A program made the translations under genes and the position numbers. The notes beneath the pieces were generated by a model, which had not been told where the DNA came from, made no database searches, and was given only the letters and a program-made list of their open reading frames with translations. Source: Allium sativum (lineage: Eukaryota; Streptophyta; Magnoliopsida; Asparagales; Amaryllidaceae). From it: a stretch of DNA of 64,000 bases. The stretch is from the NCBI GenBank assembly GCA_030737875.1, contig CM060921.1, positions 398,762,192 through 398,826,191 of the forward strand. Reading direction: 5' to 3'. Below are positions 62,880 through 64,000 of this stretch, in pieces (position 1 is the stretch's first letter; each line of letters begins with the position of its first letter).

Positions 62880-63130
62880 TTAGTAGTTAGAAATGTTGAT
62901 TTTTATATGAAAATATGAAGTTTATTTATATTTATAGGAATAAAAATATGATTTTTATTATGTAGAAGGAATAAAAATATATTTTTTATTATGTAGAAGG
63001 TATAAAAATATAATTTTTATTATGTGAATATAATTTTTTATATGTATGAAAAGTAAATAAAAATACGATTTTTATAATGAAGTAGCGATGTAAAAATATG
63101 ATTTTTAGCTTATGAACGTTATTAATAAAA
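62880..63130 (+). repeat. AAAAAT/ATTTTT hairpin array in the second B copy
   Basis: Units of about 30-60 bases with cores such as TAAAAATATGATTTTTA (62941-62957), inside the first candidate leader intron. Confidence 0.78.
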
Positions 63131-63814
63131 ATCAATCATGTAGGATATCGAGTTCGCTTAAGGTTGTAGGTGACGGGGTGTTCATCTTCTTTGTTTTGAA
63201 AGAATGGCGGAGTGGAAACCCAAGGTGAGTACTTTTCGCTTTTAATTTATTTTCTAATTGAAATACATATTAGGATGCAGACGGTGCTTAGTAGAACCTG
63301 ACACACGTCGTCCACAGACCATGGATAACTTGTTTGATTGATTTCTGTGTAGTGAAATTTGATAGTGTGATGTGGAATGAAATAAAATATATATTCATGT
63401 GTTGAAATAAAATATATATTCATGTATTGAAGTAAAATAAATATTTATAAACAAATCGGACGATTTGTTTATGTACACCTATTTGACTGATATAGATTGG
63501 GACGATAAATTTTACACATCGCCCAACTGCACAAATAAAAATCTGTGTTTGTTGATTTGAAACCCCACACGGGTATTGGGATGATATTTGACGTACACTA
63601 ATCCCGATTGTTTAGTTGTATGTCAATCGATGGGTTGACAGACTGTGTAAGCATTAATTATTTATATTTAATGCTTATGCAGTTGTGTGGTGCACTCTGG
63701 ATGATGGTTGATGATTTATCATTGCTATTATAAACATGTGCTGTAGGGAATCCATATAATTAAGATTATATGGTAATTGATTGGGCCTCATTCCAATTTG
63801 GAAAATAAGGAATA

Positions 63815-64000
63815 TTATAAAATAAAATTCATGTGTTGAATAGAATAAAAATTCATGTATTGAATAGAATAAAAATTCATGTGTTGAATAGAATAAATAT
63901 TCATGTGTTGAATAGAAAGAAAATTCATGTGTTGAATAAAAATATAAATTCATGTGTTGAATAGAATAAAAATTCATGTGTTGAATAAAAATATATATTC
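63815..64000 (+). repeat. ATTCATGTGTTGAAT repeat in the second B copy
   Basis: At least six units of about 27-30 bases (AATAGAATAAAAATTCATGTGTTG). The core is the same ATTCA-loop-TGAAT stem as in element D, at the position where the solo B LTR has the GAATTGAAATTG repeat. The array continues past the window. Confidence 0.88.

Larger units (their letters stand above)
61501..64000 (+). mobile_element. Second family B LTR (partial, runs off the right edge)
   Basis: It starts TGTAATAACCC and aligns by eye with the solo LTR pieces at 3965, 17946 and 32000. It shows what the undisturbed LTR looks like: U3, a TATA-like region at about 62400, a C-rich leader (62420-62850), donor AAAAA|GTGAGT at 62852, hairpin array 62880-63130, the exon-like GGCGGAGTGGAAACCCAAG|GTGAGT at 63225, then repeats. 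Confidence 0.85.

Overview
This window is nuclear DNA of a flowering plant, probably heterochromatic. It is AT-rich with no host gene that I can support. It is a tower of nested LTR retrotransposons, and five-base target-site duplications (TSDs) resolve five of the insertions exactly. The species cannot be named from the sequence.

Layout from oldest to youngest: (1) element E, minus strand: partial 3' LTR 1-941, non-coding interior 942-3144, and a 5' LTR from 3145 rightwards that is split into 3145-3964, 36868-37511 and 60211-60835. (2) Element B, a solo LTR of about 6.0 kb net (3965-36862, TSD CTCTA), inserted in E and itself split by two later insertions. (2a) A Ty3/gypsy element of the Tat lineage (Retand-like), 4101-17940, TSD ATATT, 723-bp LTRs. 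It has decayed gag-pol, an intact archaeal-type RNase H plus integrase frame, and a spliced antisense extra gene. (2b) Element A, 18932-31994, TSD TAGGC: two 6.33-kb LTRs around only 399 bp. (3) Element D, 37512-60205, TSD TTATC: about 5.3-kb LTRs and a net interior of about 1.3 kb. It contains (3a) element C, 43892-54706, TSD ATATG: about 4.4-kb LTRs and a 2.0-kb interior. (4) A probable LTR start at 60836, interrupted by a second copy of B from 61501 to the window end.

A, B, C, D and E are all non-coding, non-autonomous elements (LARD-like, with unusually long LTRs). Where an interior is present they share a tRNA-Met-type primer binding site (TGGTATCAGAGC or near it) and a CGGGGACGAAA...GGGGAGA polypurine region. 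These ends are typical of chromovirus (Tekay/Del-like) elements, which would have to supply the proteins in trans.

The most interesting feature is shared architecture inside the giant LTRs. Downstream of a TATA box, each LTR has candidate splice donors, then an array of short repeats whose core is a self-complementary stem-loop, then a conserved module ending in a CAGTC-loop-GACTG hairpin and a candidate splice acceptor. The stem sequence differs between families (TTAACATT/AATGTTAA in A, AAAAAT/ATTTTT in B, GGTTAAGT/ACTTAACC in C, ATTCA/TGAAT in D). Within A the two stem arms change together from unit to unit. This looks like a structural property that is kept while sequence changes, and I do not know it as a described feature of plant LTRs.
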